Origin: Armatimonadota bacterium
Lineage (GTDB): Bacteria; Armatimonadota; Fimbriimonadia; Fimbriimonadales; Fimbriimonadaceae
Reading direction: 5' to 3'
Assembly (NCBI GenBank): GCA_016125185.1
Contig: WGMG01000001.1
Location: forward strand, 667,623 to 731,622
Length of the DNA stretch: 64,000 nt
The translations under genes were made by a program, and so were the position numbers. This document shows, one piece after another, positions 1 to 8,536 of the stretch (its first letter is position 1; every line of letters begins with the position of its first letter). The notes beneath the pieces were generated by a model, which saw only the letters and a program-made list of their open reading frames with translations, did no database searches and was not told the origin of the DNA.

Positions 1-781
1 CCCGAGGCACCTTGTCGATCAGTCGCTCGTCTGTGACTCGCTTCAGGTAGTAGCTATAAATCTTGTCCGCCTTGGGATCGTTAGGAATCGACGCTTTAAG
101 CGTCTCGACCTTGGCCGATACAAAGCGCCCATCGCGAAACGTGGCGACAACCACGCCGCGAAGGTTGGACCCCGGCGAGACTTTCGCGCCGTTGACCGTC
201 GGTATGCCCTCGGAGGCAAAAACCTCCAACTGATGGCTCTTCTTGATCTGGTCGAGTTGGCCTGCAGGACCATCGAAGACCAAAATATCGGAGTCCTTTT
301 CGGCACCAAAATCGACCGATTGGTTGTCGGCGGTCGTAACCCTGAGGCCGTGGATGGTTTTTTCGTCCATCGTCGGCTCATCGGGACCCGGAAGAGGCGT
401 GAGCCATTTTGTGCCAGAAAGCGGCGATCCTGAGGCCAGCAAACCGGCTCCCTGCTGTCGGTCGCGCCGGGTGTAGGCTACGGCATCGACCCCCAGGTCG
501 CCCATCAACTCGGCATACGTTTCTACTTTAAGCTGAGATTGCCGCCCGGGTTCGTCGATGATATCGCCGGTATCGATCCACACAACCGATCCCCTGGTTT
601 TCGCCGCGCGCACGATGGTGGCCAGGCGCTTCAAGCCTCCGCTCATCGGGCTCGTGCATCCGCACGGCGAGAGATGTCCTCTCGCGCCGCCGGAAATGAT
701 GACCGTCACATCGGTCGAGCCGCCGCCCGAAAAGCCGGCCCCGAAAAGCGCGAGACCAGCCACGGGCAGCAGAAGCTTCAT
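1..781 (-). CDS. UshA-like metallophosphoesterase-family protein, partial (3' end off window)
   Basis: Open reading frame of 260 codons that leaves the window at its C-terminal side. Residues 1-20 are a short hydrophobic signal-like segment. Residues 35-42 read GHLSPCGC, followed by SGGLKRLATIV and then IDTGD (69-73). This order matches the N-terminal part of UshA/5'-nucleotidase-like calcineurin-type phosphoesterases of the PCGC subtype, where GxLxPCGC precedes a GGLaRraT segment and a D-x-GD metal motif. The ATG at 781-779 overlaps the TGA of the upstream DUF1573 gene as ATGA, so the two are probably translationally coupled and act together outside the cytoplasm. The metal-binding His residues usually found further downstream lie beyond the window edge, so catalysis cannot be judged. 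Confidence 0.72.
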   Translation of the reverse strand, partial: MKLLLPVAGLALFGAGFSGGGSTDVTVIISGGARGHLSPCGCTSPMSGGLKRLATIVRAAKTRGSVVWIDTGDIIDEPGRQSQLKVETYAELMGDLGVDAVAYTRRDRQQGAGLLASGSPLSGTKWLTPLPGPDEPTMDEKTIHGLRVTTADNQSVDFGAEKDSDILVFDGPAGQLDQIKKSHQLEVFASEGIPTVNGAKVSPGSNLRGVVVATFRDGRFVSAKVETLKASIPNDPKADKIYSYYLKRVTDERLIDKVPR

Positions 782-2412
782 ACGCCGCTAGTTTGGACCG
801 GAACGCGAATCGTTCCCTGCTTGGGATCGTCGGTCTCGATCACGATTTCCGACTTGATCTTATGCAAAGGTGCATTCCCATCGTAGGTGACCTTGATGAA
901 GTACTCAGAACCGCTCAAGCGGTCGTTCCGAACAACCTCGAAGCTCAGGTATTTGGAGTCCGACGATATCTTTTTGATGGCAAACGGACGACCCGGTCGA
1001 GTAAGAACGAAGTTCGACTCAGTTCTGCCCTTTGGTGTGCCGAAAAAGACCGTCTCTGGCAGGCTCACGATTCCTTTCTGAAGGTAAAGGTTAACCCGCA
1101 TAATATTCAACTTGGGGTTATCCGTCTTCATGTACATTACGGCCGACATGCGCCCGAACAATGCCCCGGCATTGTACTTGCTGGAATCCACTGTGACTTT
1201 GTAACCCCTTACGTGCTGGGACCGCCCTGGCGTCAAGTAGTTCGAGGTCTCGCCATCGAATGGCTCGTAAGTAGCGGACAGGTCAGCCCCTACCGCGACG
1301 ACGTTGAGAATCTTAAAGATGTTCTTTTCGACTGAGTTGATGTAGAACGTAAACGTCTTGTTCGAACCATCCATATAGATGGTGTTCGATTCAGGGAATA
1401 CGACCTCGGATCGCGGACTGACGGAAATGCTGACGGGAATAACCTTGGTTGTCAAATCCGGGTCATTGGTCATGAGAATCAGATTGTGATGAACGTCGCC
1501 AACGAGCTCAGATGTATCGAATACTCCTGTCAAGAGTGTTGATTTTCCGGGAGCCAAGGGAGACTCGACGACGCCAGAAATACACCCGCAATCACCTCGA
1601 ACAAAGAGATCGAGCGGTGCGTTACCTTTGTTAGTGATCACCATCTGCGACCTGCCCTTATCGCCTTGCAGGACGGGTTCGAACGAGAGAGAATCCTTTT
1701 CGATAGTGACGCTCGGCTCACTGACTGGGATCGTGCCTTTCTTTTCGACTGCCTGACGAATCAAATCGGAAAGCGTGAGAATGCGTCGAATTGCCGTCGT
1801 CTCTTGGGAAGTAACCTCCGATGGGCTGGCCATCGGACCGTCGTAACGGCCCATCGCAGTTCCATAGATCGGATCGGGACCCAATCCATAATATCGCCCA
1901 AAAGTAAACAGGGCCTCGTTGTAGACGTCGCGGCCCAGAACCGGTTGAAGTTTGGCGCCTCGTTTGAGCCCAATCACGGCTTCGACGAAGGGTTGGCTAG
2001 GCTCGGTTGCCAAAAACCACGTGGCACCAGCAACCATATCCTCATTTGGAAGTTTTGCGAGCGCAGGCTCAAAGCTGAAAGTAACATCCGCGTTCTTGGT
2101 TGTGACGGCTTGAACCTTTAGCTGGCGGAGTGAAAGCTTCTGCCAAGTTTCGGCTGCAGAAGAAATTGCCGCTTCGAATTCAGCCTTTTGGTTCATGTCC
2201 AACTTTTCGGTGTTGAGTCGATAAGTAAGGGTCGACTTCGGCAGCAAACCCGAGAGCTTCCTGGCGGTCACATAGTCCTTGCCCGCCAGCGCCTTGCTAA
2301 TGTCGATGATCGTGTGATGCAGTTCGGACGAGGTCCCGATCGGCACCGTATAGTCCGGCTTCGTGTCAGGGATTTGGGCAAGCGTCGCCAATACAAGCGA
2401 AGTAATGATCAT
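778..2412 (-). CDS. Secreted DUF1573 protein with a degenerate matrixin-like N-terminal domain
   Basis: 544 residues with a short hydrophobic N-terminus. The middle carries a DUF1573 (ASH-like immunoglobulin fold) unit at about 237-340, including VRGDCGCI, TNKGNAPL and LMTNDPD; further beta-rich repeats follow to the C-terminus. Residues 85-215 have the layout of an M10 matrixin: a W-Q-K-L start, an ADVTFSF strand, an isolated M187 where the Met-turn would be, and a final SQETTAIRRIL helix. At the zinc site, residues 169-179 read FTFGRYYGLGP, which keeps the G-x-x-x-G-L-G spacing of HExGHxxGLGH but has lost all three His and the Glu. I infer a non-catalytic pseudo-protease. The gene lies 4 nt after prfB and overlaps the phosphoesterase gene. 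Confidence 0.75.
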   Translation of the reverse strand: MIITSLVLATLAQIPDTKPDYTVPIGTSSELHHTIIDISKALAGKDYVTARKLSGLLPKSTLTYRLNTEKLDMNQKAEFEAAISSAAETWQKLSLRQLKVQAVTTKNADVTFSFEPALAKLPNEDMVAGATWFLATEPSQPFVEAVIGLKRGAKLQPVLGRDVYNEALFTFGRYYGLGPDPIYGTAMGRYDGPMASPSEVTSQETTAIRRILTLSDLIRQAVEKKGTIPVSEPSVTIEKDSLSFEPVLQGDKGRSQMVITNKGNAPLDLFVRGDCGCISGVVESPLAPGKSTLLTGVFDTSELVGDVHHNLILMTNDPDLTTKVIPVSISVSPRSEVVFPESNTIYMDGSNKTFTFYINSVEKNIFKILNVVAVGADLSATYEPFDGETSNYLTPGRSQHVRGYKVTVDSSKYNAGALFGRMSAVMYMKTDNPKLNIMRVNLYLQKGIVSLPETVFFGTPKGRTESNFVLTRPGRPFAIKKISSDSKYLSFEVVRNDRLSGSEYFIKVTYDGNAPLHKIKSEIVIETDDPKQGTIRVPVQTSGV

Positions 2413-2416
2413 TGTC

Positions 2417-3533
2417 TTATTCTATGTAAGCGTCTTCCGACGGCTTTTGTTTCAGATAGGCCTCAATAAATCCGTCAATATCGCCATCGAGCACGGCGGT
2501 CACGTTGCCGGTTTCGTGGCCAAGGCGGTGGTCTTTCACCATCGTATAGGGTTGCATCACATAGCTCCGGATCTGTCGGCCCCACGCCGCGGGACCTCCA
2601 TCACCCTTCAGTTCGTTGATTCGATCCTGCGATTGGGCCTTCTCTAGCTCCATTAGACGCGCGAGCAACACCGACATTGCGCTGGCTCGATTCTTATGCT
2701 GACTCCGTTCGTTTTGGCACGTCACGACGATGCCGGTCGGGAGGTGCGTGATGCGCACGGCCGACTCAGTTTTGTTGACGTGCTGACCGCCCGCGCCACC
2801 CGCGCGAAGGGTATCGATCTTGAGGTCGTCGGGGTTAATGGCAACCTCGGATTCTTCGATTTCGGGAAGAACCTCGACCTTGGCGAACGACGTGTGCCGA
2901 CGGGCTGCGGCATCAAAAGGTGAAATGCGGACCAAACGATGGACGCCATGCTCCGACTTCAGAAACCCGTAAGCATTGTTGCCCGAGATCAGCATCTGCA
3001 CCGAGCGGTAGCCGACCACGTCGCCCGGCGTTTCGCTGATGATCTCACACTTAAAGCCTTTGCGTTCGGCCCACCGCGCATACATGCGCTGGAGCATCGA
3101 TGCCCAATCGCACGCCTCGCTGCCGCCGGCTCCGGCGTTCACTTCCAAAAGAGCGTTGCGAGAATCGTGCTCGCCGTTTAGCAAGGTTCGAAGCTCGTAA
3201 GCGTCGAGATCGACGAGGAACTTTGCCGCAAGCGTATCTGCCTCGTCCTGAAGAGAAGCATCGGGCTCAAGGGAGAGCATTTCATAGAGCTCAGCGACGT
3301 CACGTTCCGTCTTATCAAGTTCCGCGAACGGGTTCAGAATATCTTTGAGCCGACTAAGTTTCTGCAGGACTTTGTTGGCTGAAGAGGGATCTTCCCAAAA
3401 TTCTTGTCGTGACGACTGGGCTTCGAGTTCAGTTATTTGTTTGCGTAGCGAAGGCAGGTCAAAGATGACCTCCAATAGCGTCTAGGCGCGGACGTGCCTT
3501 GGACAGCGCTTCATGCTGCTCGAGAGTTAGCAT
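2417..3533 (-). CDS. prfB: Peptide chain release factor 2 (RF2), made by programmed +1 frameshift
   Basis: RF2 recognises UGA/UAA and triggers peptidyl-tRNA hydrolysis. The main frame contains the class-I RF signature [18 protein letters not shown] with the GGQ tripeptide. A 24-codon zero-frame leader starts at ATG 3533 ([12 protein letters not shown]...) and ends CTT-TGA at 3464-3459. A +1 shift at CTT TGA C joins it to DLPSLRKQI of the main frame, giving about 371 residues, close to the usual 365. The in-frame UGA and the upstream GGAGGT form the standard autoregulatory site. A TAGAAT box lies 7 nt before the start. A main-frame TTG at 3475 could be taken as a start, but it would miss the N-terminal helix. 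Confidence 0.95.
2419..2424 (-). promoter_or_regulatory. -10-like box TAGAAT, 6 nt before ATG
   Basis: TAGAAT ends 6 nt before the ATG at 2412 with no Shine-Dalgarno sequence between them, the spacing of a leaderless promoter. It also lies in the last codons of prfB, so it could be coincidental. Confidence 0.35.
3458..3473 (-). promoter_or_regulatory. prfB programmed +1 frameshift site
   Basis: On the minus strand the order is GGAGGT (3473-3468), spacer CAT, CTT (3464-3462), TGA (3461-3459), C. This matches the known prfB arrangement: an internal Shine-Dalgarno three nucleotides before the slippery CUU, then UGA C. RF2 shortage would favour slippage into the main frame. Confidence 0.93.
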
Positions 3534-3540
3534 GGAGAGA

Positions 3541-3546
3541 ATTCTA
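3541..3546 (-). promoter_or_regulatory. -10-like box TAGAAT, 7 nt before prfB ATG
   Basis: TAGAAT with a 7-nt gap to the ATG at 3533 and no clear ribosome-binding site; consistent with a leaderless prfB transcript. Confidence 0.5.
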
Positions 3547-3663
3547 CCAGTCCAACCTGGGACAATATGCCTGAAATACCTCAGAATTCAAGTCGAATGC
3601 GTAATTGAAAGACTAATTTAGCAGACCAAAGTACGCTATATCTGTTAGACTGGAATTTAAGCA

Positions 3664-3669
3664 TATTTT
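3664..3669 (+). promoter_or_regulatory. -10-like box TATTTT, 9 nt before the S53 protease ATG
   Basis: TATTTT is followed by 9 nt and then ATG at 3679; no purine-rich Shine-Dalgarno sequence lies between them. Possible leaderless or very short-leader transcript. Confidence 0.35.
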
Positions 3670-3678
3670 CGGTGCCTT

Positions 3679-5808
3679 ATGACGAAACAGAATCATTTGA
3701 AATTCCCAATCGTCGGATTGGGTGCATTGGCAATGGCTGCGGTTGCGAGCGCTGCTCCGCAAAGTCCCTCCCGGCTTGTCCCTATGCCCCATACCGTTTT
3801 GCCGGTGCTTTCGCAAAGCATGCCTTCCTTCGTGAAGGCGCTTTCGTCGGGAGGCCGGTTTGAAGTAGCTATCAGTCTCAAGCCTTCGGATCCGACTGGG
3901 CTCCAGGCGTTTGTCGATGCAGTGAGCGATCCGAAGTCGGCGATGTATCGTCAGTTCATTTCTCCAACCGAAGTCGGCAATCGATTCGGTGCTTCGGTGA
4001 AGGACATCTATGCGGTCAAGACCTTCCTGTCCCGTGGTGGTCTGACCATCACCCACGTTGGAAAGGACGGCATGACGATTGCAGCCCTGGGCACGCAGGC
4101 GCAGATGGAAGCGCTCTTCCAAACGACGATTAGCAATTTCACGGTGACGGACGAAACGGGAACCGTGACCTATCGAGCCAACACCACTCCGCTCTACGTT
4201 CCTGCAACTCTCGTCAATAAGATTCAGAGCATCGATGGCATCGAGACCTACTCTCGACCAAAGCCGCGAACCACCATGCTCACACCCCCGCTGACGCGAC
4301 AACTTTATGGAGTTGCACCGCTCTTTGCGGCGAATTGGCAGGGTCAAGGCCGAACGGTTGGAATTTCAAACTGGGATGGATTCGATCTTAATAACGGAAA
4401 TCTCTTCATCACTCAATACAACCTTCCGACCCCGTCTGCCGGCCCAATGACCAATGTGTCAGTCGTTAAAGTTGGTACCGGCAGCCAAAACAATGGCGCT
4501 GCGGGAGAAGGCGACCTAGACTTCCAAATGGTTTTGGCCGTTGCGCCGCTCGCTAATATCGTTATCTATGACGGTACAGGCGGCAATATCACGACTGTCC
4601 TTTCGACCGAAGCGTCGGACAACGTCGCCGACGTCCTAACCGAGAGCTACGGTTGGTTCCTCGGTGCCGCTACGGCGGGTGCTTGTCACAACACGCACCT
4701 TGCGATGGAAGCTCAAGGCATGACCTACATGGCGGCTTCGGGTGACAGCGGAACTGACCTCGAGCCGTTCGACTACCCAGATTACGATCCAGAGGTGCTG
4801 TCGGTTGGAGGTACCGACGCGACGACCGACAATCAAGGCAACCGCGTCGATGAGCAGACTTGGGGACTCCAGTTCGGAAGCGGCGGCGGAAGCGGCTGGT
4901 GCGTGAGCGCTGGCGCGGATGGTTCGGCCTTCAACGTTCGTCCTAGCTGGCAGGTTGGCAACGGCGTTCCTACCACGATCAACAAGCGAATGGTGCCGGA
5001 TGCCTCGCTCCATGCGACCGACTACGCCATCTACTATAATGGCGGCCTGATCCAAATTGGTGGAACCAGCGCTTCATCGCCGACCTTTGCTGGAAGTCTG
5101 GCCGTCTGCGAAGGAAAGCTCTTTGCGGCAACCAACAAGGCACGACTCGGTCGGCTCCAAGACAGAATCTACGCGCTGAACGGTCGATCCGACGTTTGGT
5201 TCGACGTAACGACCGGCTTGAGTACTGGACTTCTTCCGAACGGAGCCTCGGCTGACCCAACTGTCGGCTGGGACTTCCCAACCGGTTGGGGTGCCATCAA
5301 CTTCGACAAATTCTTCCAGACCCTGATCGGTGGGGACCAAACGCCATTCTATGCGCAGGCCGTAACCACGGTCGCGGGAACGAGGCTCAATGGAACCCAT
5401 TCTAGTCTGGATGCCGTTGACGGAAACATCTACTCGATCCGCTCCACGCTTATCAAAGGTCTTGGGCAAGTCGGTGGCTTCAATGCCGTCTACGTCAGCC
5501 CATTCACGAACATTTCTTCGATGTCCCTTACGTTTACGGTTGCTGGACAGCGAGGTGCATCGGCGATTGTGTCGCTGCTGAATGTGAACACCGGGACCTT
5601 CGAAACGGTGACGACGATGGGTCTGACTGGCTTTGGTCAGACAAAGACCCTTAGCCTGAGTTCAAGTCAGATCGCGTCCTATGTAAGCAGCACGGGCAAT
5701 GTGTCCATGATCATCCGTGCGGTCCTCCCGTCGCGGTCGGGTATCAGTCCGGCTCCTTTCACATTCCAGTGTGACAAGGCAGCGTTCGCGGCGGCGCCGA
5801 CGAGCTAA
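3679..5808 (+). CDS. Secreted pro-kumamolisin-type serine-carboxyl peptidase (family S53)
   Basis: 709 residues. A signal peptide (about 1-26, ending ASAAP) is followed by a pro-kumamolisin activation domain (about 40-195, with DPKSAMYRQFISPTEVGNRF). The S53 catalytic domain spans about 205-550. Visible active-site residues are E277 and D281 (E-x-x-x-D in GEGDLDF), oxyanion-hole D356 (ASGDSG) and nucleophile S464 (GGTSASSPTFAG). A calcium-site signature is present at 508-540 (FDVTTG, GWDFPTGWG). About 160 further residues form a beta-rich C-terminal region, probably for substrate or surface contact. All key residues are intact, so an active endopeptidase working outside the cell at acidic pH is expected. 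It is a single-gene unit closed by the terminator at 5826. Confidence 0.92.
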   Translation: MTKQNHLKFPIVGLGALAMAAVASAAPQSPSRLVPMPHTVLPVLSQSMPSFVKALSSGGRFEVAISLKPSDPTGLQAFVDAVSDPKSAMYRQFISPTEVGNRFGASVKDIYAVKTFLSRGGLTITHVGKDGMTIAALGTQAQMEALFQTTISNFTVTDETGTVTYRANTTPLYVPATLVNKIQSIDGIETYSRPKPRTTMLTPPLTRQLYGVAPLFAANWQGQGRTVGISNWDGFDLNNGNLFITQYNLPTPSAGPMTNVSVVKVGTGSQNNGAAGEGDLDFQMVLAVAPLANIVIYDGTGGNITTVLSTEASDNVADVLTESYGWFLGAATAGACHNTHLAMEAQGMTYMAASGDSGTDLEPFDYPDYDPEVLSVGGTDATTDNQGNRVDEQTWGLQFGSGGGSGWCVSAGADGSAFNVRPSWQVGNGVPTTINKRMVPDASLHATDYAIYYNGGLIQIGGTSASSPTFAGSLAVCEGKLFAATNKARLGRLQDRIYALNGRSDVWFDVTTGLSTGLLPNGASADPTVGWDFPTGWGAINFDKFFQTLIGGDQTPFYAQAVTTVAGTRLNGTHSSLDAVDGNIYSIRSTLIKGLGQVGGFNAVYVSPFTNISSMSLTFTVAGQRGASAIVSLLNVNTGTFETVTTMGLTGFGQTKTLSLSSSQIASYVSSTGNVSMIIRAVLPSRSGISPAPFTFQCDKAAFAAAPTS

Positions 5809-5825
5809 GTTCGCCGGTCGAAGCA

Positions 5826-5864
5826 AAAAAATGGCCCTGTCGAATATCGACAGGGCCATTTTTT
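5826..5864. terminator. Bidirectional intrinsic terminator
   Basis: Perfect 18-bp inverted repeat with arms at 5826-5843 and 5847-5864, ATA loop, and A/T runs on both outer ends. It lies between the plus-strand S53 gene and the end of the minus-strand fliS operon and can serve both. Confidence 0.9.
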
Positions 5865-5874
5865 CTTTGTCTGC

Positions 5875-6162
5875 TTAGGACGCTTTGTAAAGGCTGGCGA
5901 CCTTTTTGCGGTTCGTCAGGACTCGAATCTCTTGTCCAATCGCGGACTGAACGCGCCGAAGCGCGGTATCGAGTCGCTCCTCGGCCGATTTGAGCTGAGC
6001 CGCTTCGGCCTCACTGACCGTCACGCCGTGCTCTTGCCACTTCTGGAGAAGCTCTTCGCGTCGGCGGATCAGGGCATCCAGATGCTCAAAATCTTGGTCG
6101 AACGCAGCTTGTTCGGCGGAAAGCGTAAGGATGAACCAGGTTGAAATATCGTCATGCTGCAT
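5875..6162 (-). CDS. Small helical protein downstream of fliS, FliT-like
   Basis: 95 residues, almost entirely charged and helical (heptad-like stretch LDALIRRREELLQKW, then EERLDTALRRVQSAIGQEIRVL). Its start overlaps the end of fliS by 11 nt, so it is co-translated with that export chaperone. Short helical proteins in this position are often FliT-type chaperones, but sequence alone does not establish that; the family assignment rests mainly on context. It ends 11 nt before the terminator at 5864. Confidence 0.6.
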   Translation of the reverse strand: MQHDDISTWFILTLSAEQAAFDQDFEHLDALIRRREELLQKWQEHGVTVSEAEAAQLKSAEERLDTALRRVQSAIGQEIRVLTNRKKVASLYKAS

Positions 6163-6559
6163 TTTGAATAAGCTCCGGATTCTGTTTGGTCATTTGCTCC
6201 AACTGGTACCAGCCGTCTCGCAATTCGCTCATCGTTCGCATCGCGTTGTCGATCTTGGTCGGGTCGTCATGAATGTTGCCCTCGACCAGTTCGTTGACCA
6301 CAAACGTGTAAAGGCTAAGTAAATTCTTGGCAATTTCACCGCCTTGCTGGAGGTTGAGAGTGCTCATCAATTCGACGACGATCTTCTGCGCCCGCTGAAG
6401 CTTGAAATTCTGCGTCTCCAGGTCCTTCGCCGCCATCGCGCGCTTGCCTTCCTCCATGAACCTCAGCGCACCGTCGTAGAGCATCACGACGAGCTGCACC
6501 GGCGACGCGCCCATCACCGCGTTCTGTCGATATGCTTGAGCTCCCTTCCCGTATCCCAT
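6152..6559 (-). CDS. fliS: Flagellar export chaperone FliS
   Basis: 135 residues, the normal FliS length. The N-terminal YGKGAQAYRQNAVMGASP and VVMLYDGALRFM are family hallmarks: a conserved Y/Q-rich cap followed by the LYDGaLrf helix that contacts flagellin. FliS binds the C-terminal disordered part of flagellin in the cytoplasm and stops premature polymerisation before export. Only the small partner at 5875 is linked to it here; no flagellin or FliD gene is in the window. Confidence 0.92.
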   Translation of the reverse strand: MGYGKGAQAYRQNAVMGASPVQLVVMLYDGALRFMEEGKRAMAAKDLETQNFKLQRAQKIVVELMSTLNLQQGGEIAKNLLSLYTFVVNELVEGNIHDDPTKIDNAMRTMSELRDGWYQLEQMTKQNPELIQNAA

Positions 6560-6612
6560 CTGTAGTGAGCCGGCGACACCGTCGGCAATATTAAGATCAT
6601 CGGAATATTGGG

Positions 6613-7047
6613 CTAGGATTCTTCACGGTCCAGGCGCTTGTTTTTCAATAAAGGAGTAAGACTCGCTACGGCGCCGATGATAAACCAGGCCAGGGGCACC
6701 AAATACATGGTCGAATCCAGGTACTCCGTCGGCTCGCCAGTTTCGGCCAAAGCCTTCGCGATCGTCTGCTGGAGATGCAGGAACCAGTAGGCCGCACCGC
6801 AGGCGAAACCACCCAAGGCGCCAAAGCCCGGAGCGATCCCAAACCGACGGACGACCGGAAAGGTGATGACGACCGTCACCGCCATAGCAGTAAGGAACAT
6901 CCGCATCAGGCCTGCGCTCGTGTTGATGTCGTGGTTCGAAGTCCCGCGAATGGTGCAGACGATGATAGGCACGATCAGGTCAACGAGTGCGATGCCTCCC
7001 GAGAGGAGGCACCCTCCCAGAAGTTCCTTGTCTGGATCGCGACTCAT
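6613..7047 (-). CDS. Small integral membrane protein of unknown function
   Basis: 144 residues with four hydrophobic segments at roughly 10-30, 48-68, 73-92 and 112-132, and a charged tail ending KNKRLDREES. I do not recognise the family. It follows map by 13 nt on the same strand, and a TAAGCT box lies 6 nt before its ATG, so it may have its own leaderless promoter as well as read-through from the spc operon. Confidence 0.65.
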   Translation of the reverse strand: MSRDPDKELLGGCLLSGGIALVDLIVPIIVCTIRGTSNHDINTSAGLMRMFLTAMAVTVVITFPVVRRFGIAPGFGALGGFACGAAYWFLHLQQTIAKALAETGEPTEYLDSTMYLVPLAWFIIGAVASLTPLLKNKRLDREES

Positions 7048-7053
7048 ATCGCT

Positions 7054-7059
7054 AGCTTA
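7054..7059 (-). promoter_or_regulatory. -10-like box TAAGCT, 6 nt before ATG
   Basis: TAAGCT with a 6-nt gap to the ATG at 7047; weak match to TANNNT, no Shine-Dalgarno sequence. Confidence 0.3.
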
Positions 7060-7060
7060 G

Positions 7061-7816
7061 CTAATCTTCGGTGGTCAGAATCACTGGCCCTGCCTTGGTA
7101 ATGGCGACCGTGTGCTCAAAATGCGCCGCGAGTTTACCATCAGCCGTGACTACAGTCCAGCCATCGCTCAGTGTCTTGACCTGATAGTCGCCTTCGTTGA
7201 TCATTGGTTCGATGCAGATCGTCATTCCTTCCCTTAGTTTTTCTCCCTTTCCGGGTTTGCCGAAGTTGGGGACATTGGAAGGCTCTTCATGGACTCGCTG
7301 CCCGATACCATGTCCCACCAAATCTCGTACCACTCCGAACCCATGAGACTCAACATATTTTTGGACTGCGTGGCCGATGTCGCCAACCGTGTTTCCGGGG
7401 CGTGCTTTGGCGATTCCCTGCATGAGCGACTCTCGGGTGACATTGAGAAGCTTACGGGCAATTGGTGAGACCGTGCCTATCGGGTAAGACCATGCGCCAT
7501 CGGCGTGCCAACCGTCTTTGTGGACGCCGAAGTCCAATGTGATGATATCGCCTTCTTGAACCACTTGGCTCGTAGGAATACCGTGTACGACGACATTATT
7601 GAGGGCGATGCAGGTGGCATTGGGATATCCACGGTAGCCGAGGAAACTGGGAATACCCCCTTCTTCGCGAATTAACCTATCGGCCAGCGAATCGAGGTCG
7701 AGAAGGGAGGTCCTACCAGGAACAATGGATTCCGAAACCTGGCGAAGCGTTTTGGCGACAATGCGCCCGGACTCCTTCATCTTAGCAATCTGATCGGGAG
7801 TCTTCAATAAGGGCAT
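7061..7816 (-). CDS. map: Methionine aminopeptidase, type I
   Basis: 251 residues, typical of type Ia. It removes the initiator Met from nascent proteins in the cytoplasm. The five metal ligands are visible: D in ITLDFG, D in HADGAW, H in LVGHGIG, E in CIEPMIN and E in FEHTVA. It follows adk directly (stop TAA then ATG), the normal order secY-adk-map in the spc operon. In most genomes infA, rpmJ and the alpha operon follow; here they do not. Confidence 0.96.
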   Translation of the reverse strand: MPLLKTPDQIAKMKESGRIVAKTLRQVSESIVPGRTSLLDLDSLADRLIREEGGIPSFLGYRGYPNATCIALNNVVVHGIPTSQVVQEGDIITLDFGVHKDGWHADGAWSYPIGTVSPIARKLLNVTRESLMQGIAKARPGNTVGDIGHAVQKYVESHGFGVVRDLVGHGIGQRVHEEPSNVPNFGKPGKGEKLREGMTICIEPMINEGDYQVKTLSDGWTVVTADGKLAAHFEHTVAITKAGPVILTTED

Positions 7817-8461
7817 TTAGTTCGCCACCATCACAATATCTTTGTAAACCTCTTCGGCGTCGCGCGTCGCGTCGATGGCCGTAAGCATACCGAGATCGCT
7901 GTAGTATTCGACGACCGGCGCGGTGTTCTCACGGAACACGCGCAGCCTTTCTCGAATTGTCTCGGGTTGATCGTCGGACCGGACCACGATCGGGCTGTTG
8001 CAAACGTCGCAGTAGCCCTCGCGCCGTGGTGGTTTGTTGACCGAATGGTAAATCGCGCCGCACTTCGTACAGCCCATGCGTCCGCTCAGCCGCTTGACGA
8101 TCAATTCGTCCGGAGCCTGAAGCGAGAAGACCCGCTGTAGCGGCATCTCCAGTTCGGTGAGGATCTCCTGCAGAGCGTCGGCCTGTTTGACCGTCCGTGG
8201 GAAGCCGTCGAGAATAAATCCATGCTTGCGAACCTCAGCATCGCGAAGGCGCTTGGCCATCATCTCGATGGTGACGCCGTTCGGCACCAGTTCACCGTGT
8301 GAGATGTACCGCTGAGCCAGACGTCCAAGATCGGTCTGAGCCTCGATCTCGCGGCGGAAGATTTCGCCCGACGAGAGCGTATGCACACCCTTGCGACTGG
8401 CAAGAAGCGCGGCCTGAGTCCCTTTTCCAACTCCCGGCGGTCCGATTAGGATGATTCTCAT
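7817..8461 (-). CDS. adk: Adenylate kinase, zinc-binding lid form
   Basis: 214 residues. Interconverts ATP + AMP and 2 ADP. P-loop GPPGVGKGTQ at the N-terminus, the NMP-binding segment LSSGEIFRREI, and the FILDGFPR signature. The lid contains four Cys (CTKC ... CDVC), so a structural zinc is expected, as in Gram-positive and many thermophile enzymes. It lies between secY and map, but a 75-nt gap with a strong hairpin (8491-8521) separates it from secY. Confidence 0.97.
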   Translation of the reverse strand: MRIILIGPPGVGKGTQAALLASRKGVHTLSSGEIFRREIEAQTDLGRLAQRYISHGELVPNGVTIEMMAKRLRDAEVRKHGFILDGFPRTVKQADALQEILTELEMPLQRVFSLQAPDELIVKRLSGRMGCTKCGAIYHSVNKPPRREGYCDVCNSPIVVRSDDQPETIRERLRVFRENTAPVVEYYSDLGMLTAIDATRDAEEVYKDIVMVAN

Positions 8462-8490
8462 TCTCTTAAAAGTGGTATCGGAAAAATGAA

Positions 8491-8521
8491 CAAAGACCTC
8501 GCCTTTTGGGTGAGGTCTTTG
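8491..8521 (-). terminator. Hairpin between secY and adk (attenuator or partial terminator)
   Basis: CAAAGACCTC pairs with GAGGTCTTTG, extended through a G-U pair and two G-C pairs to about 13 bp. On the minus strand it is followed by TTCATTTTT. Position inside the operon suggests partial termination or mRNA end protection rather than a full stop. Confidence 0.6.
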
Positions 8522-8536
8522 GAAAGATTCGCGTGA

